NCBI RefSeq assembly: GCF_023074075.1
Contig: NZ_JADPKT010000084.1
Span: forward strand, 186,001-250,000
DNA: 64,000 nucleotides
Direction of reading: 5' to 3'
DNA from: Bradyrhizobium sp. 138
GTDB lineage: Bacteria; Pseudomonadota; Alphaproteobacteria; Rhizobiales; Xanthobacteraceae
The translations under genes and the position numbers were made by a program. How positions within the stretch are numbered: the stretch's first letter is position 1; each line of letters starts with the position of its first letter. The notes under the pieces were generated by a model, which was not told where the DNA came from, did not search any database, and saw nothing but the letters and a program-made list of their open reading frames with translations. This document shows positions 1 to 7,647 of the stretch, one piece after another.

Positions 1-1
1 G

Positions 2-721
2 TGGCGCGACGAGACCGCGGCGCTGATGGCCACCCAGCGCCTCGTCAAGCTCGCGCATGAGACCGGCAAGCGCATCCACGTGCTGCACATCTCGACCAAG
101 GAAGAGATCGAGTTCCTGCGCGACCACAAGGACGTCGCCTCCTGCGAGGCGACGCCGCATCACCTCACGCTGGTCGCGCCCGAATGCTATGAGCGCCTTG
201 GCACGCTGGCGCAGATGAACCCGCCGGTGCGCGGGGCCGATCATCGCGCCGGCATCTGGCGCGGCATCGAGCAGGGCATCATCGACGTGCTTGGTTCCGA
301 TCATGCCCCGCACACGCTGGAAGAGAAGCAGAAGACCTATCCGGCCTCGCCCTCCGGCATGACCGGTGTGCAGACGCTGGTGCCGCTGATGCTCGATCAC
401 GTCAACGCAGGCCGGCTGTCGCTGGCCCGCTTCGTCGACCTCACCAGCGCCGGCCCCGCGCGGCTCTACAACATGGCCTGCAAGGGCCGCATCGCCGCCG
501 GCTACGATGCCGACTTCACGGTCGTTGACTTGAAGCGCAGCGAGACCATCACCAACAAATGGGTCGCGTCCAAGGCCGGCTGGACTCCGTATGATGGGTT
601 GCGCGTCACGGGCTGGCCCGTCGGCACCTTCATCCGCGGTCGCCGCGTGATGTGGCAGGGCGAGCTGGTGACGGCCTCGCAAGGCGAGCCGGTGCGGTTT
701 CTGGAGACGCTGAAGCAGTAG
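2..721 (+). CDS. pyrC: Dihydroorotase, C-terminal part (5' end outside window)
   Basis: Cyclic amidohydrolase of the dihydroorotase family, which interconverts N-carbamoyl-aspartate and dihydroorotate in pyrimidine synthesis. The reading frame is open from base 2, before the first ATG at 26, so the start lies outside the window. Visible family landmarks are VLHIST (metal-site His), EATPHHL, NPPVR (substrate binding), and GSDHAPH carrying the catalytic Asp. The C-terminus has the usual return of the small beta-domain (GRIAAGYDADFTVVDL). About 239 residues of an expected 430-450 are present. Hydantoinases and allantoinases are relatives, but NPPVR with GSDHAPH favours dihydroorotase. Confidence 0.85.
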   Translation, partial: WRDETAALMATQRLVKLAHETGKRIHVLHISTKEEIEFLRDHKDVASCEATPHHLTLVAPECYERLGTLAQMNPPVRGADHRAGIWRGIEQGIIDVLGSDHAPHTLEEKQKTYPASPSGMTGVQTLVPLMLDHVNAGRLSLARFVDLTSAGPARLYNMACKGRIAAGYDADFTVVDLKRSETITNKWVASKAGWTPYDGLRVTGWPVGTFIRGRRVMWQGELVTASQGEPVRFLETLKQ

Positions 722-751
722 GCTTCTGGCGGGGGACGAACGCACCATCCC

Positions 752-868
752 CGTCATTGCGAGGAGCTCGCGACAAAATTGCATAGCAATTTTGCGCTGA
801 TGCGACGAAGCAATCCAGAGTCTTGCCGCGGAGGGACCCGGGATTGCTTCGCTGCGCTCGCAATGACG
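752..868. repeat. Dispersed intergenic inverted repeat, CGTCATTGCGAG type
   Basis: The ends are complementary: CGTCATTGCGAG at the left and CTCGCAATGACG-like sequence at the right, with internal GCAATCC/GGATTGC arms. Elements of this pattern are scattered between genes in Bradyrhizobium and Rhodopseudomonas genomes. Short ORFs in it are artefacts. Confidence 0.8.
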
Positions 869-911
869 AGGGGAGAGGTCTACGCTTCCTCTCAAACGGG
901 AGTGCAGTCCG

Positions 912-1781
912 ATGTCCCAACCATCACCCCTCATCACCACCGAGCACCTCGCCGCCATGCTCGGCGATCCCAACCTGCGCCTCTACGACTGCACGACCCA
1001 CAACGAGCCCGTCCCACCCGGCAGCGACGTGCCGTATCGCGCGGTACCCGGCGACAAGACCTTCGCGGCCGGGCACATCCCAGGTGCCGATTTCCTCGAC
1101 TTGCAAGGCGAGTTCTCCGACGCCTCCGCGCAGCAATTCTACATGATGCCTGACGTCGCCCAGCTGGAGGCCGCCTTCGGTCGCCACGGCCTCGACGCAG
1201 GCAAGACCATCGTGCTCTACAGCATCGGCACGATGATGTGGTCGACGCGGTTCTGGTGGATGCTGCGCGCGCTCGGCGTCGATGCGTGCGTGCTCGATGG
1301 CGGCTTCGACAAATGGAAGGACGAGGGGCGGCCGGTCGCAACAGGCGCGCCGAAGGGATATCCGGCGACGACCTTCAAGGCTACACCGCGCGCGGGCTTC
1401 TTCGTCGACAAGACCATTGTGAAGGCGCGGATCGACGATCCCTCGACGGTCATCGTCAACGCGCTCGGGCCGCAGTTTCATCGGGGCCTCGAGCCAAGCC
1501 GCTACGGCCGGCCGGGCCGCGTTCCCGGCAGCGTCAACGTCTCAGCCGCGACGCTCGTCAACGCCGACAAAACCCTGACGAGCCTCGCCGATGCCGAAGC
1601 GAAATTCGCAGCGGCAGGCGTCACGCGCGACAAGAATGTGATTCTCTATTGCGGCGGCGGCATCTCGGCGACGATCGACCTGTTCCTGCTGACGCAGCTC
1701 GGTTACGACAGACTGACGCTCTACGACGCCTCGATGGGCGAATGGGCGAGGGATCCGGCCCTGCCGATCGAGACGGATTAG
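912..1781 (+). CDS. sseA: Sulfurtransferase with tandem rhodanese domains
   Basis: 289-residue two-domain rhodanese, likely a 3-mercaptopyruvate or thiosulfate sulfurtransferase moving sulfane sulfur to cyanide or thiols in the cytoplasm. The N-terminal domain (about 8-140) is structural and has Ser104 where a catalytic Cys would sit. The C-terminal domain (about 165-285) carries Cys247 in the loop CGGGIS, closer to the mercaptopyruvate (CG-type) than the thiosulfate (CR-type) active-site loop. The length is normal for the family. It stands alone between a repeat and a terminator-like hairpin. The substrate assignment is inference from the loop only. Confidence 0.85.
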   Translation: MSQPSPLITTEHLAAMLGDPNLRLYDCTTHNEPVPPGSDVPYRAVPGDKTFAAGHIPGADFLDLQGEFSDASAQQFYMMPDVAQLEAAFGRHGLDAGKTIVLYSIGTMMWSTRFWWMLRALGVDACVLDGGFDKWKDEGRPVATGAPKGYPATTFKATPRAGFFVDKTIVKARIDDPSTVIVNALGPQFHRGLEPSRYGRPGRVPGSVNVSAATLVNADKTLTSLADAEAKFAAAGVTRDKNVILYCGGGISATIDLFLLTQLGYDRLTLYDASMGEWARDPALPIETD

Positions 1782-1786
1782 GGGGC

Positions 1787-1814
1787 TCTTACCCTCCTCC
1801 AGGGGAGGGTAAGA
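1787..1814. terminator. Stem-loop just after the sulfurtransferase stop
   Basis: Perfect 11-bp inverted repeat TCTTACCCTCC / GGAGGGTAAGA around a 6-nt loop, starting 6 nt after the stop codon. There is no strong T-run, so it is a probable but not textbook intrinsic terminator. It separates the sulfurtransferase from the sigma-factor promoter. Confidence 0.5.
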
Positions 1815-1820
1815 AATCTC

Positions 1821-1849
1821 GGAACCTTTCCCCCGGGCCTGCATCCAAT
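1821..1849 (+). promoter_or_regulatory. Probable ECF-sigma promoter of the sigma gene itself
   Basis: GGAAC at 1821-1825, then 16 nt, then CATCCAAT at 1842-1849. The same two boxes with the same 16-nt spacer occur at 2576-2604 before the next gene, while the spacers differ. GGAAC is a classic ECF -35 element. The match suggests an autoregulated sigma factor. Confidence 0.65.
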
Positions 1850-1875
1850 GTTCGGAGCCAATGGAGGTGCCCGCC

Positions 1876-2568
1876 ATGCCAGGGACCGCAGCCAGCCTGT
1901 CCGCCGGCGTCAGGACATCGGAAGCCGAGCTGATCGACCGCGCGCGGCGCCGGGATGAAGCCGCATTGCGCGAGATCATGCAGGCCAACAACCGCAGGCT
2001 CTACAGGCTCGCCCGTGGTATCCTCCGCAGCGACAGTGAGGCCGAGGACGTGGTGCAGGAAACCTATATCCGCGCATTCACGCATCTCGACGACTTTCTT
2101 GGTGCGTCGGCGCTGTCGACGTGGTTGTCGCGCATTGCCATCAACGAAGCGCTCGGGCGCCTGCGCAGTCGGAAGCCGCAGATCGAACTGGGATCGGTGC
2201 CGGAGGCAACGCTCGAAGCACAGATCATCAAGTTTCCGCTTTCGTCCGCCGCCACTGATCCGGAAAAATCCATGGCTCAACGCGAGATCCAGCGCGTCGT
2301 CGAACACGCGGTCGATGAATTGCCGGACGCCTACCGCATGGTCTTCATCGCGCGGGCGATGGAGGGAATGAGCATGGAGGAGACGGCCGAGCTGCTCGGC
2401 GTCAAGCCCGAGACGGTCAAGACGCGACTGCACCGTGCGCGTACCATGCTGCGCGAGAACGTCGAGAAGAAGATCGGTCCCGTCGTGATGGACGCATTTC
2501 CGTTTGCCGGACAGCGCTGTGAGCGCCTGACCGAAGCCGTGCTCAGGCGCCTTGGCGTGGGCGCGTAA
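1876..2568 (+). CDS. RNA polymerase ECF-family sigma factor
   Basis: 230-residue group 4 sigma factor. Region 2 (about 15-85) contains the hydrophobic LYRLARGILR and the acidic DSEAEDVVQETYIRAF helix. Region 4 (about 150-205) has the helix-turn-helix EGMSMEETAELLGVKPETVKTRLHRAR, here split by its usual core. The start at 1876 is chosen over 1861 because GGAGGT ends 7 nt before it. No anti-sigma gene adjoins; the next genes encode a DUF4142 protein and a cupredoxin, so regulation may be post-translational or through the C-terminal tail (FAGQRCERLTEAVL). The promoter pair points to direct control of itself and the following two genes. Confidence 0.9.
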   Translation: MPGTAASLSAGVRTSEAELIDRARRRDEAALREIMQANNRRLYRLARGILRSDSEAEDVVQETYIRAFTHLDDFLGASALSTWLSRIAINEALGRLRSRKPQIELGSVPEATLEAQIIKFPLSSAATDPEKSMAQREIQRVVEHAVDELPDAYRMVFIARAMEGMSMEETAELLGVKPETVKTRLHRARTMLRENVEKKIGPVVMDAFPFAGQRCERLTEAVLRRLGVGA

Positions 2569-2575
2569 TTATTCG

Positions 2576-2604
2576 GGAACGTTCGCGCGAAAGTCCCATC
2601 CAAT
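2576..2604 (+). promoter_or_regulatory. Probable ECF-sigma promoter of the DUF4142-cupredoxin pair
   Basis: GGAAC (2576-2580), 16-nt spacer, CATCCAAT (2597-2604), identical boxes and spacing to those before the sigma gene. It lies 53 nt before the DUF4142 start. Confidence 0.65.
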
Positions 2605-2657
2605 CCCTGTGACGCAACGCGCCGGGCAACCTTCCGGCACCACAGGAGTATCAAGCC

Positions 2658-3191
2658 ATGTTTACCCGACGGAGCGCGGCGATCGCCGCCGCCATTCTGT
2701 TGTCGAGTCCCGCGCTGCTGCAAAGCGCCAGCGCAGCCGACAAACCCACCGATCCGCAGATCGCCCACATCGCCTATACCGCCGGCGTGATCGACATCAA
2801 CGCGGCCAAACAGGCGCAGAAGAAGGCGAAGAGCAAGGATGTCAAAGCTTTCGCCGAGGACATGTTGCGCGACCACGAGGCGGTCAACAAACAGGCGCTC
2901 GCGCTGGTCAAGAAGCTGAACGTCACCCCTGAAGACAACGACACCAGCAAGGCGTTGTCCAAGCAGGCGAGCGACAAGCTGGCCGAGCTCGATAAGCTGA
3001 GCGGTGCTGCCTTCGACAAGGCCTATGTCGCTAACGAGGTCGCCTACCACAAGCAGGTCAACGGCGCGCTGGAGACCCAGCTGATTCCGTCGGCGAACAA
3101 TGCCGAGCTGAAGAGCCTGCTGCAAACCGGTCTGAAGATCTTCCAGGGCCATCAGCAGCACGCCGAGCATGTCGTGGCCGAGCTGAAATAG
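2658..3191 (+). CDS. Secreted DUF4142 protein
   Basis: 177 residues with a Sec signal peptide (cleavage after about SASA, residue 26) and a DUF4142 four-helix ferritin-like body. The body is rich in Lys, Ala and His and shows the family pattern DHEAVNKQAL and FDKAYVANEVAYHKQV. The family is found in the periplasm or outer membrane of many proteobacteria, and its function is not settled. An AGGAG ribosome-binding site precedes the ATG. The gene is 9 nt from the cupredoxin gene, and both probably follow the ECF promoter at 2576, which suggests an envelope or metal/oxidative stress response. Confidence 0.85.
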   Translation: MFTRRSAAIAAAILLSSPALLQSASAADKPTDPQIAHIAYTAGVIDINAAKQAQKKAKSKDVKAFAEDMLRDHEAVNKQALALVKKLNVTPEDNDTSKALSKQASDKLAELDKLSGAAFDKAYVANEVAYHKQVNGALETQLIPSANNAELKSLLQTGLKIFQGHQQHAEHVVAELK

Positions 3192-3200
3192 GGGAGCGCG

Positions 3201-3521
3201 ATGATGTCGGGACGGCTGTTTTCGCTTCCTATCGCGCTTGTCTTCGCGGCGATGGTCGTCCCGGTGCACGCCGCGACGATAGAGATCACGATGGAGAACC
3301 TCGTGATCTCACCGGCCGAGATATCGGCCAGGGTCGGCGATACCATCACCTGGATCAACAAGGACGTCTTCGCCCATACCGCCACCGCGAAGAACGGCGA
3401 CTTCGACGTGACCCTGCCGCCGAAGAAATCGGCGACATCAGTTCTGAAGAAGGCGGGAACGGTCGAGTATTACTGCCGCTATCATCCCAACATGAAAGCG
3501 ACGCTCAAGGTCGAGCCGTGA
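3201..3521 (+). CDS. Periplasmic cupredoxin (plastocyanin/amicyanin-like)
   Basis: 106-residue blue-copper protein with a signal peptide ending near residue 24. Type-1 copper ligands are all visible: His59 in FAHTA, then Cys92, His95 and Met98 in CRYHPNM. It would carry electrons or hold copper in the periplasm. It lies 9 nt after the DUF4142 gene in one transcription unit behind the ECF sigma factor. A second ATG three bases downstream (3204) is an equally possible start. The size matches small amicyanin-like cupredoxins rather than azurins or pseudoazurins. Confidence 0.88.
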   Translation: MMSGRLFSLPIALVFAAMVVPVHAATIEITMENLVISPAEISARVGDTITWINKDVFAHTATAKNGDFDVTLPPKKSATSVLKKAGTVEYYCRYHPNMKATLKVEP

Positions 3522-3539
3522 GTGCGGCCTTTGGCAGGC

Positions 3540-3806
3540 TTACTGCCGCGCGATGCTGACTGAGAATTCGCCGTTGCGGATGCGGCCGGGGAAGCCCTCG
3601 ACGAACTTGGCCACCGCGTCCTCGCCATAGGTGCCGACGAGCTCGGCAAAGGCCGCAAACAGGCTCGCCTGCGCCAGGCAGTCGCCGTCGACGCCGTCGT
3701 GGCGCGCCTCGGCCCAGGCCTCGTTGAGATAGCTCAGTGCGGCCTGCTTCTGCTCGTGATCGGGCAGTGGTGCGCGGGCGGGGGCGTAGGAAATCGGCTG
3801 GCTCAT
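3540..3806 (-). CDS. Small conserved hypothetical protein
   Basis: 88 residues, acidic, soluble and probably helical (core DHEQKQAALSYLNEAWAEA), with no signal peptide or membrane segment. I do not recognise a domain. It converges on the cupredoxin gene with an 18-nt gap and has codon use like its neighbours, so it is probably real. The ribosome-binding site is weak. Nothing in the context indicates a function. Confidence 0.6.
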   Translation of the reverse strand: MSQPISYAPARAPLPDHEQKQAALSYLNEAWAEARHDGVDGDCLAQASLFAAFAELVGTYGEDAVAKFVEGFPGRIRNGEFSVSIARQ

Positions 3807-3947
3807 GAAACTCGATCAGGGCTGGGGCGCGATCCACGGCGATGCGCTGTGCGAGAGGTGTAGCACGGGCGTTAACGACCGCTAGGCCACATCTTTAAGA
3901 ACGGTTAACGGCTGTGTACAAACTCGATGACAGAGTTCCACAGGGCT

Positions 3948-4069
3948 CGTCATTCCGGGGCGCGCGCAGCGCGAGCCCGGAATCCATCGGCCAGAGAGAG
4001 GGTGGAATGGATTCTCAGATGCGCAATTGCGCATCACAGCTTGCGACTTTGTCTCGCCCCGGAATAACG
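3948..4069. repeat. Dispersed intergenic inverted repeat, CGTCATTCCGGGGC type
   Basis: Left end CGTCATTCCGGGGCG, right end CGCCCCGGAATAACG, with internal GGAATCCAT/ATGGATTC arms. It is a second repeat family, distinct from the one at 752. Confidence 0.75.
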
Positions 4070-4078
4070 GACGCACGC

Positions 4079-4456
4079 TCAGTTCGCGTAGCGCGCCGTC
4101 AGATCGCGCGAGATCTTCGAGCCTTCCTCGATATAGCGGCGGATCGCCACCGTCGCGGCCGGCGTGCAGCTCCGGTAGGTCTGCTGAAAGCCGTTATAGC
4201 CGCGATTGAAGCCGGCGATCATGCGGGTGCGGCGCTCGCCGGAGGGGGTTTCGGCGTCGATCAGCGCCTGCATCTCGTTGCGCCATTTGTTGCCCTCGTT
4301 GGACCCGCAGATGCCGCGCAGATAGTGCAGCCCGCCGAGGATCTCCGCCAACCGCTGCAAATCGCCGTCAAACGGCGCCGCTACGTCCTGGGCCCTCATG
4401 GGCACGGAGGTGCAGGCGAGAATCAGGGCAAAAATGGCGAGAAATCGCGTGGACAT
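4079..4456 (-). CDS. Secreted TIGR02301-family protein
   Basis: 125 residues with a signal peptide (cleavage near RAQD, residue 22). The body fits the alphaproteobacterial family TIGR02301: LAEILGGLHYLRGIC, then W..EM..L, then FNRGYNGFQQTYRSC, with two Cys that could pair in the periplasm. The function is unknown. It is the last gene of a minus-strand run after a NUDIX hydrolase (48-nt gap) and a conserved hypothetical gene, an arrangement that suggests co-transcription. Confidence 0.78.
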   Translation of the reverse strand: MSTRFLAIFALILACTSVPMRAQDVAAPFDGDLQRLAEILGGLHYLRGICGSNEGNKWRNEMQALIDAETPSGERRTRMIAGFNRGYNGFQQTYRSCTPAATVAIRRYIEEGSKISRDLTARYAN

Positions 4457-4503
4457 CGGCGGGCTGTATGCCCCCTCGGGGCGATGGACGCAAGGCGGGG
4501 CGG

Positions 4504-4938
4504 TCAGGGGCCGATCAGGCGCGCGGCGGACTGGATGACCTCTTCCAGCCCCCCGGTCAACTTGAGCTCGCCGAGGCCTGCCAGGGCGTCGGGCGCGATC
4601 CAGCGGTAGTCGTCGAGTTCGTCGTTCAGGACCGGCTCCTTGGCCACCCAGCGGGCGGCAAATGACAGGATCAGGTAATGGCCGGCGCCAGCCGTCGCCG
4701 GCAGCACCTCGCGCCAGCCGGCGAGGCCGACGATCGCGATGGCGAGCCCGGTCTCCTCGTCGACCTCGCGGCTCAGCGCCTGGTGCAGCGATTCGCCGAA
4801 CTCGACCCGGCCGCCCGGGAGCGAATAGAAACCCTTGGCGGGCGAGCGGGCGCGGCGGGTCAGCAGCACCTTGCCGTCGCGGAAAATGGCGGCGCTGACG
4901 GCAAGCTGGGGATGGCTCGGCTGGACGACTGCAGCCAC
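4504..4938 (-). CDS. NUDIX hydrolase
   Basis: 144 residues with a complete NUDIX box: GGRVEFGESLHQALSREV then DEETGL, giving the G-x5-E-x7-RE-x2-EE pattern. It would hydrolyse a nucleoside diphosphate linked to another group, using Mg or Mn. The N-terminal VSAAIFRDGKVLLTRR is the usual first strand pair of MutT/ADP-ribose-type enzymes. It is 3 nt from the stop of the upstream hypothetical gene, so they are translationally close. The substrate cannot be told from sequence. Confidence 0.88.
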   Translation of the reverse strand: MAAVVQPSHPQLAVSAAIFRDGKVLLTRRARSPAKGFYSLPGGRVEFGESLHQALSREVDEETGLAIAIVGLAGWREVLPATAGAGHYLILSFAARWVAKEPVLNDELDDYRWIAPDALAGLGELKLTGGLEEVIQSAARLIGP

Positions 4939-4941
4939 GGC

Positions 4942-5442
4942 TCAGTTCGCCATGATGGTATCGACGTCAGCTTCGGCCCCGCCATGGATGATGCCGCCGC
5001 AGGCGGCGATCAGCGGCTTGACCCAGAGCGCGGCCTGCTCGGCGAGGCGGACGCGCGTCGTGTCCTTCTCGACCTCGCGCATGGCCGAGCCGACCGCTGT
5101 TAGAATCGAGGTCATGGTATCGGTGAGGTGGTCGAACTGGGCGCGGACGTTGGGATCGGCCTTCTCATAGGCTTCGATGGCGAGGTCGCGCGCCTTGAAG
5201 TTGGAGGCCGTGAAATGCTCGGCATAGGACAGCGGCGACCAGGTCAGAAAATCTTCCGCGCATTCGGGCATGTCGGGAACCATTTCCAGCAGCATCACGG
5301 CTTCATTGAAATGGTTGAGATAGTCGGTGGCAAGCCCGGTCCGCGGATTGATATTGGCCACGCGCAGCCGCTCGGCCCAGGCGGCGGCCTCGGGGCCCGT
5401 CTGTACATGCGTCCGCGCGGGTTGGGAGGCCATTGAGCTCAT
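4942..5442 (-). CDS. Conserved hypothetical protein of Rhizobiales type
   Basis: 166 residues, soluble, largely helical. Recognisable stretches are DYLNHFNEAVMLLEMVPDMPE and a C-terminal Gly/Ala segment ACGGIIHGGAEADVD. No catalytic motif is evident. It leads the minus-strand run with the NUDIX and TIGR02301 genes and is divergent from the SRAP gene across a 77-nt gap. A second ATG at 5433 could be used. Confidence 0.7.
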   Translation of the reverse strand: MSSMASQPARTHVQTGPEAAAWAERLRVANINPRTGLATDYLNHFNEAVMLLEMVPDMPECAEDFLTWSPLSYAEHFTASNFKARDLAIEAYEKADPNVRAQFDHLTDTMTSILTAVGSAMREVEKDTTRVRLAEQAALWVKPLIAACGGIIHGGAEADVDTIMAN

Positions 5443-5519
5443 CCGCCGCAGTGTTAACGTTCGGGGTTAAAAGGACCTGAACGGACCCTATATAGACGCC
5501 CTGATATAGACGGCTTGGG

Positions 5520-6278
5520 ATGTGTGGACGCTTCGTCATAACTTCGGCCCCCGCGGCCTTGCGGCAACTGTTCGGCTATATCGAGCAGCCGAATTTCCCG
5601 CCGCGGTACAACGTGGCGCCGACCCAGCCGATTCCGGTCGTATTGGTCGAGAACGGCGCGCGGCATTTCCACCTGATGCGCTGGGGGCTGTTGCCGGGCT
5701 GGGTCAAGGACCCCCGCGGATTCACGCTGCTGATCAACGCCCGCTCGGAGACGGTCCTCGAGAAGCCCGCCTTCAAGAGGGCGATACGCCGGCGGCGCGG
5801 GCTGATCCCGGCCGATGGCTATTACGAATGGAAGGTGGAGGACGGCCGCAAGCAGCCCTTCTTCATCCACCGTGCCGACGGTGCGCCGCTTGGTTTCGCT
5901 GCGGTGTTCGAGACCTGGGCCGGGCCGAACGGCGAAGAGCTCGACACGGTCGCGATCGTCACGGCCGCGGCGGGCGAGGATCTCGCCGCGCTGCATGACC
6001 GCGTGCCCGTCACCATCAGCCAGCGCGATTTCGAGCGCTGGCTCGACATCAAAGGCGACGAGGTCGACGCGATCCTGCCGCTGATGACCACCCCGCGCCG
6101 CGGCGAATTCGCCTGGCACCCGGTCTCAACCCGCGTCAACCGCGTCGCCAATGACGACGAGCAGCTCGTGCTGCCGATCAGCGCGAAGGAGATGGCGGCG
6201 GAGGCAGGGACGGCCAAGCCGAAGAAGGCGGTGCGGAAGGTCGCGGCGGCCGATGACGGGCAGGGCTCGTTGTTCTAG
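5520..6278 (+). CDS. SRAP (HMCES/YedK) abasic-site DNA-protein crosslink protein
   Basis: 252 residues. Cys2 (MCGRF) is exposed after Met removal and forms the thiazolidine with abasic sites in single-stranded DNA. Asn73 (NARSET), Glu103 (DGYYEW) and His159 (HDRVP) complete the conserved active site. This protects replication forks from abasic sites. The last five residues are QGSLF, which fits the Q-x-x-L-F form of beta-sliding-clamp binding peptides; it follows a Lys/Ala-rich flexible tail from about 225. The gene is divergent from the hypothetical gene ending its promoter region at 5442. Confidence 0.92.
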   Translation: MCGRFVITSAPAALRQLFGYIEQPNFPPRYNVAPTQPIPVVLVENGARHFHLMRWGLLPGWVKDPRGFTLLINARSETVLEKPAFKRAIRRRRGLIPADGYYEWKVEDGRKQPFFIHRADGAPLGFAAVFETWAGPNGEELDTVAIVTAAAGEDLAALHDRVPVTISQRDFERWLDIKGDEVDAILPLMTTPRRGEFAWHPVSTRVNRVANDDEQLVLPISAKEMAAEAGTAKPKKAVRKVAAADDGQGSLF

Positions 6279-6285
6279 CTGCGGT

Positions 6286-6412
6286 GCCGTAGGGTGGGCA
6301 AAGGCGCAACGCGCCGTACCCACGATCTCTCGCTCAAGCGCGCGATGGTGGGCACGCTTCCGCCTTCGCTCTTCGAGCTACGGCGGACAAGTCGCTTTGC
6401 CCACCCTACGGC
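6286..6412. repeat. Dispersed inverted repeat, GCCGTAGGGTGGGCA type
   Basis: Ends are a perfect 15-bp inverted repeat, GCCGTAGGGTGGGCA and TGCCCACCCTACGGC. Two more copies are at 17502 and 17605. It lies between convergent SRAP and CoA-transferase genes. Confidence 0.85.
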
Positions 6413-6421
6413 AGCGGAGCT

Positions 6422-7615
6422 TTACACAATCTCCCGTGCCCGCAACGCCGCGATCTCCGCGGCATCAAACCCCAACTCGCCGAGCACCGCCTCCGTATCC
6501 GCCCCCAGCTCCGGCGCCATCCGGTCCAGCTGGCCGCCGCCATGGGCGAGCTTGAAGCCGCTGCCGGCAAAGCGCAGGCGCCCGTAGGGCGTGTCCAGCT
6601 CCTGGATCGCGCCGCGCGCCTTGATTTGCGGATGGTCGATGACCTCCTCGACCTTCCAAATGCTGGCGCAGGGCGCGCCGGCGTCTTCCAGGATCGTCTC
6701 CCATTCGCGCGCCGGCCGTGCCGCCAGCGCCTCCTCGATGATGGCGCGCAGCGCCGGTTCGTTCTCGTTGCGCGAAAACCAATCGGCAAAGCGGGGGTCA
6801 GCGAGTGTGTCCTCGCGGCCGAGCGCAGCCATCAGCGCGCGGTACTGCTTCTCGTTGTTGACGGCGAGCAGGATATGGCCGTCGCCGCACTTGAACAAAT
6901 TCGCCGTGGTCCTGCGGCTGACCGCCTGGTTGCCCGACAGCCTCTGACGATGGCCGGCGACCGACCAGTCCGCGATCTGCCCGGACAGGAACGCCAGCGT
7001 CGCCTCCAGCATGGAGACGTCGATGAGCTGGCCCTTGCCGGTGCGGTCGCGCTGGTAGAGCGCGCTCGACACGCCGAAGGCAGCGGTGGCGCCCGACAGT
7101 ACGTCGCAGACCGCAAAGCCGGCGCGCGTCGGCCCGGTCTCGGGATGGCCCGTGATCGCCATGATGCCCGACAGCGCCTGCATCTTGCCGTCATAGCCGG
7201 GCCGCAAGCGATCCGGGCCGGTCTGGCCGAAGCCGGACACCGCGCAATAGATCAGCTTGGGGTTGATCGCGGACAGCGCCTCGTAGCCGATGCCGAGCTT
7301 GTCCATCACGCCGGGGCGGAAATTCTCCATGACCACGTCGACGGTCTCTGCGAGCTTCTTCACGATCGCAATCGCCTCGGGCTTCTGCAGATCGAGCGTC
7401 AGGCTGCGCTTGTTGCCGTTGATGGCCTGGAACGCCGGTGCCAGCCCACGCTCGGCCCATTCGCGGCTGAGCGGCGTACGGCGCATGTCCTCGCCCTCGC
7501 GCCGCTCGACCTTGATGACGTCAGCCCCGAGCAGCGCAAGTTGGTAGCTGGCATAGGGGCCGGCCAGCACCTGCGTGAAATCCAGGATCTTCACGCCCTC
7601 GAACGGTCGCGTCAC
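6422..7615 (-). CDS. CaiB/BaiF-family (class III) CoA-transferase
   Basis: 397 residues, full length for formyl-CoA/carnitine CoA-transferase relatives. The N-terminus GVKILDFTQVLAGPYASYQLALLGADVIKVE is the CoA-binding Rossmann start, shown here only by its beginning GVKILDFTQ. The catalytic Asp is Asp142 in PGYDGKMQALSG. It would transfer CoA between organic acids; substrate unknown. It is 32 nt downstream of the GrdB-like gene on the same strand, so the two are probably co-transcribed. Confidence 0.88.
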   Translation of the reverse strand: MTRPFEGVKILDFTQVLAGPYASYQLALLGADVIKVERREGEDMRRTPLSREWAERGLAPAFQAINGNKRSLTLDLQKPEAIAIVKKLAETVDVVMENFRPGVMDKLGIGYEALSAINPKLIYCAVSGFGQTGPDRLRPGYDGKMQALSGIMAITGHPETGPTRAGFAVCDVLSGATAAFGVSSALYQRDRTGKGQLIDVSMLEATLAFLSGQIADWSVAGHRQRLSGNQAVSRRTTANLFKCGDGHILLAVNNEKQYRALMAALGREDTLADPRFADWFSRNENEPALRAIIEEALAARPAREWETILEDAGAPCASIWKVEEVIDHPQIKARGAIQELDTPYGRLRFAGSGFKLAHGGGQLDRMAPELGADTEAVLGELGFDAAEIAALRAREIV

Positions 7616-7647
7616 GTCGCTCTCCCTTGGTCGGTTGTTGGAGGACG

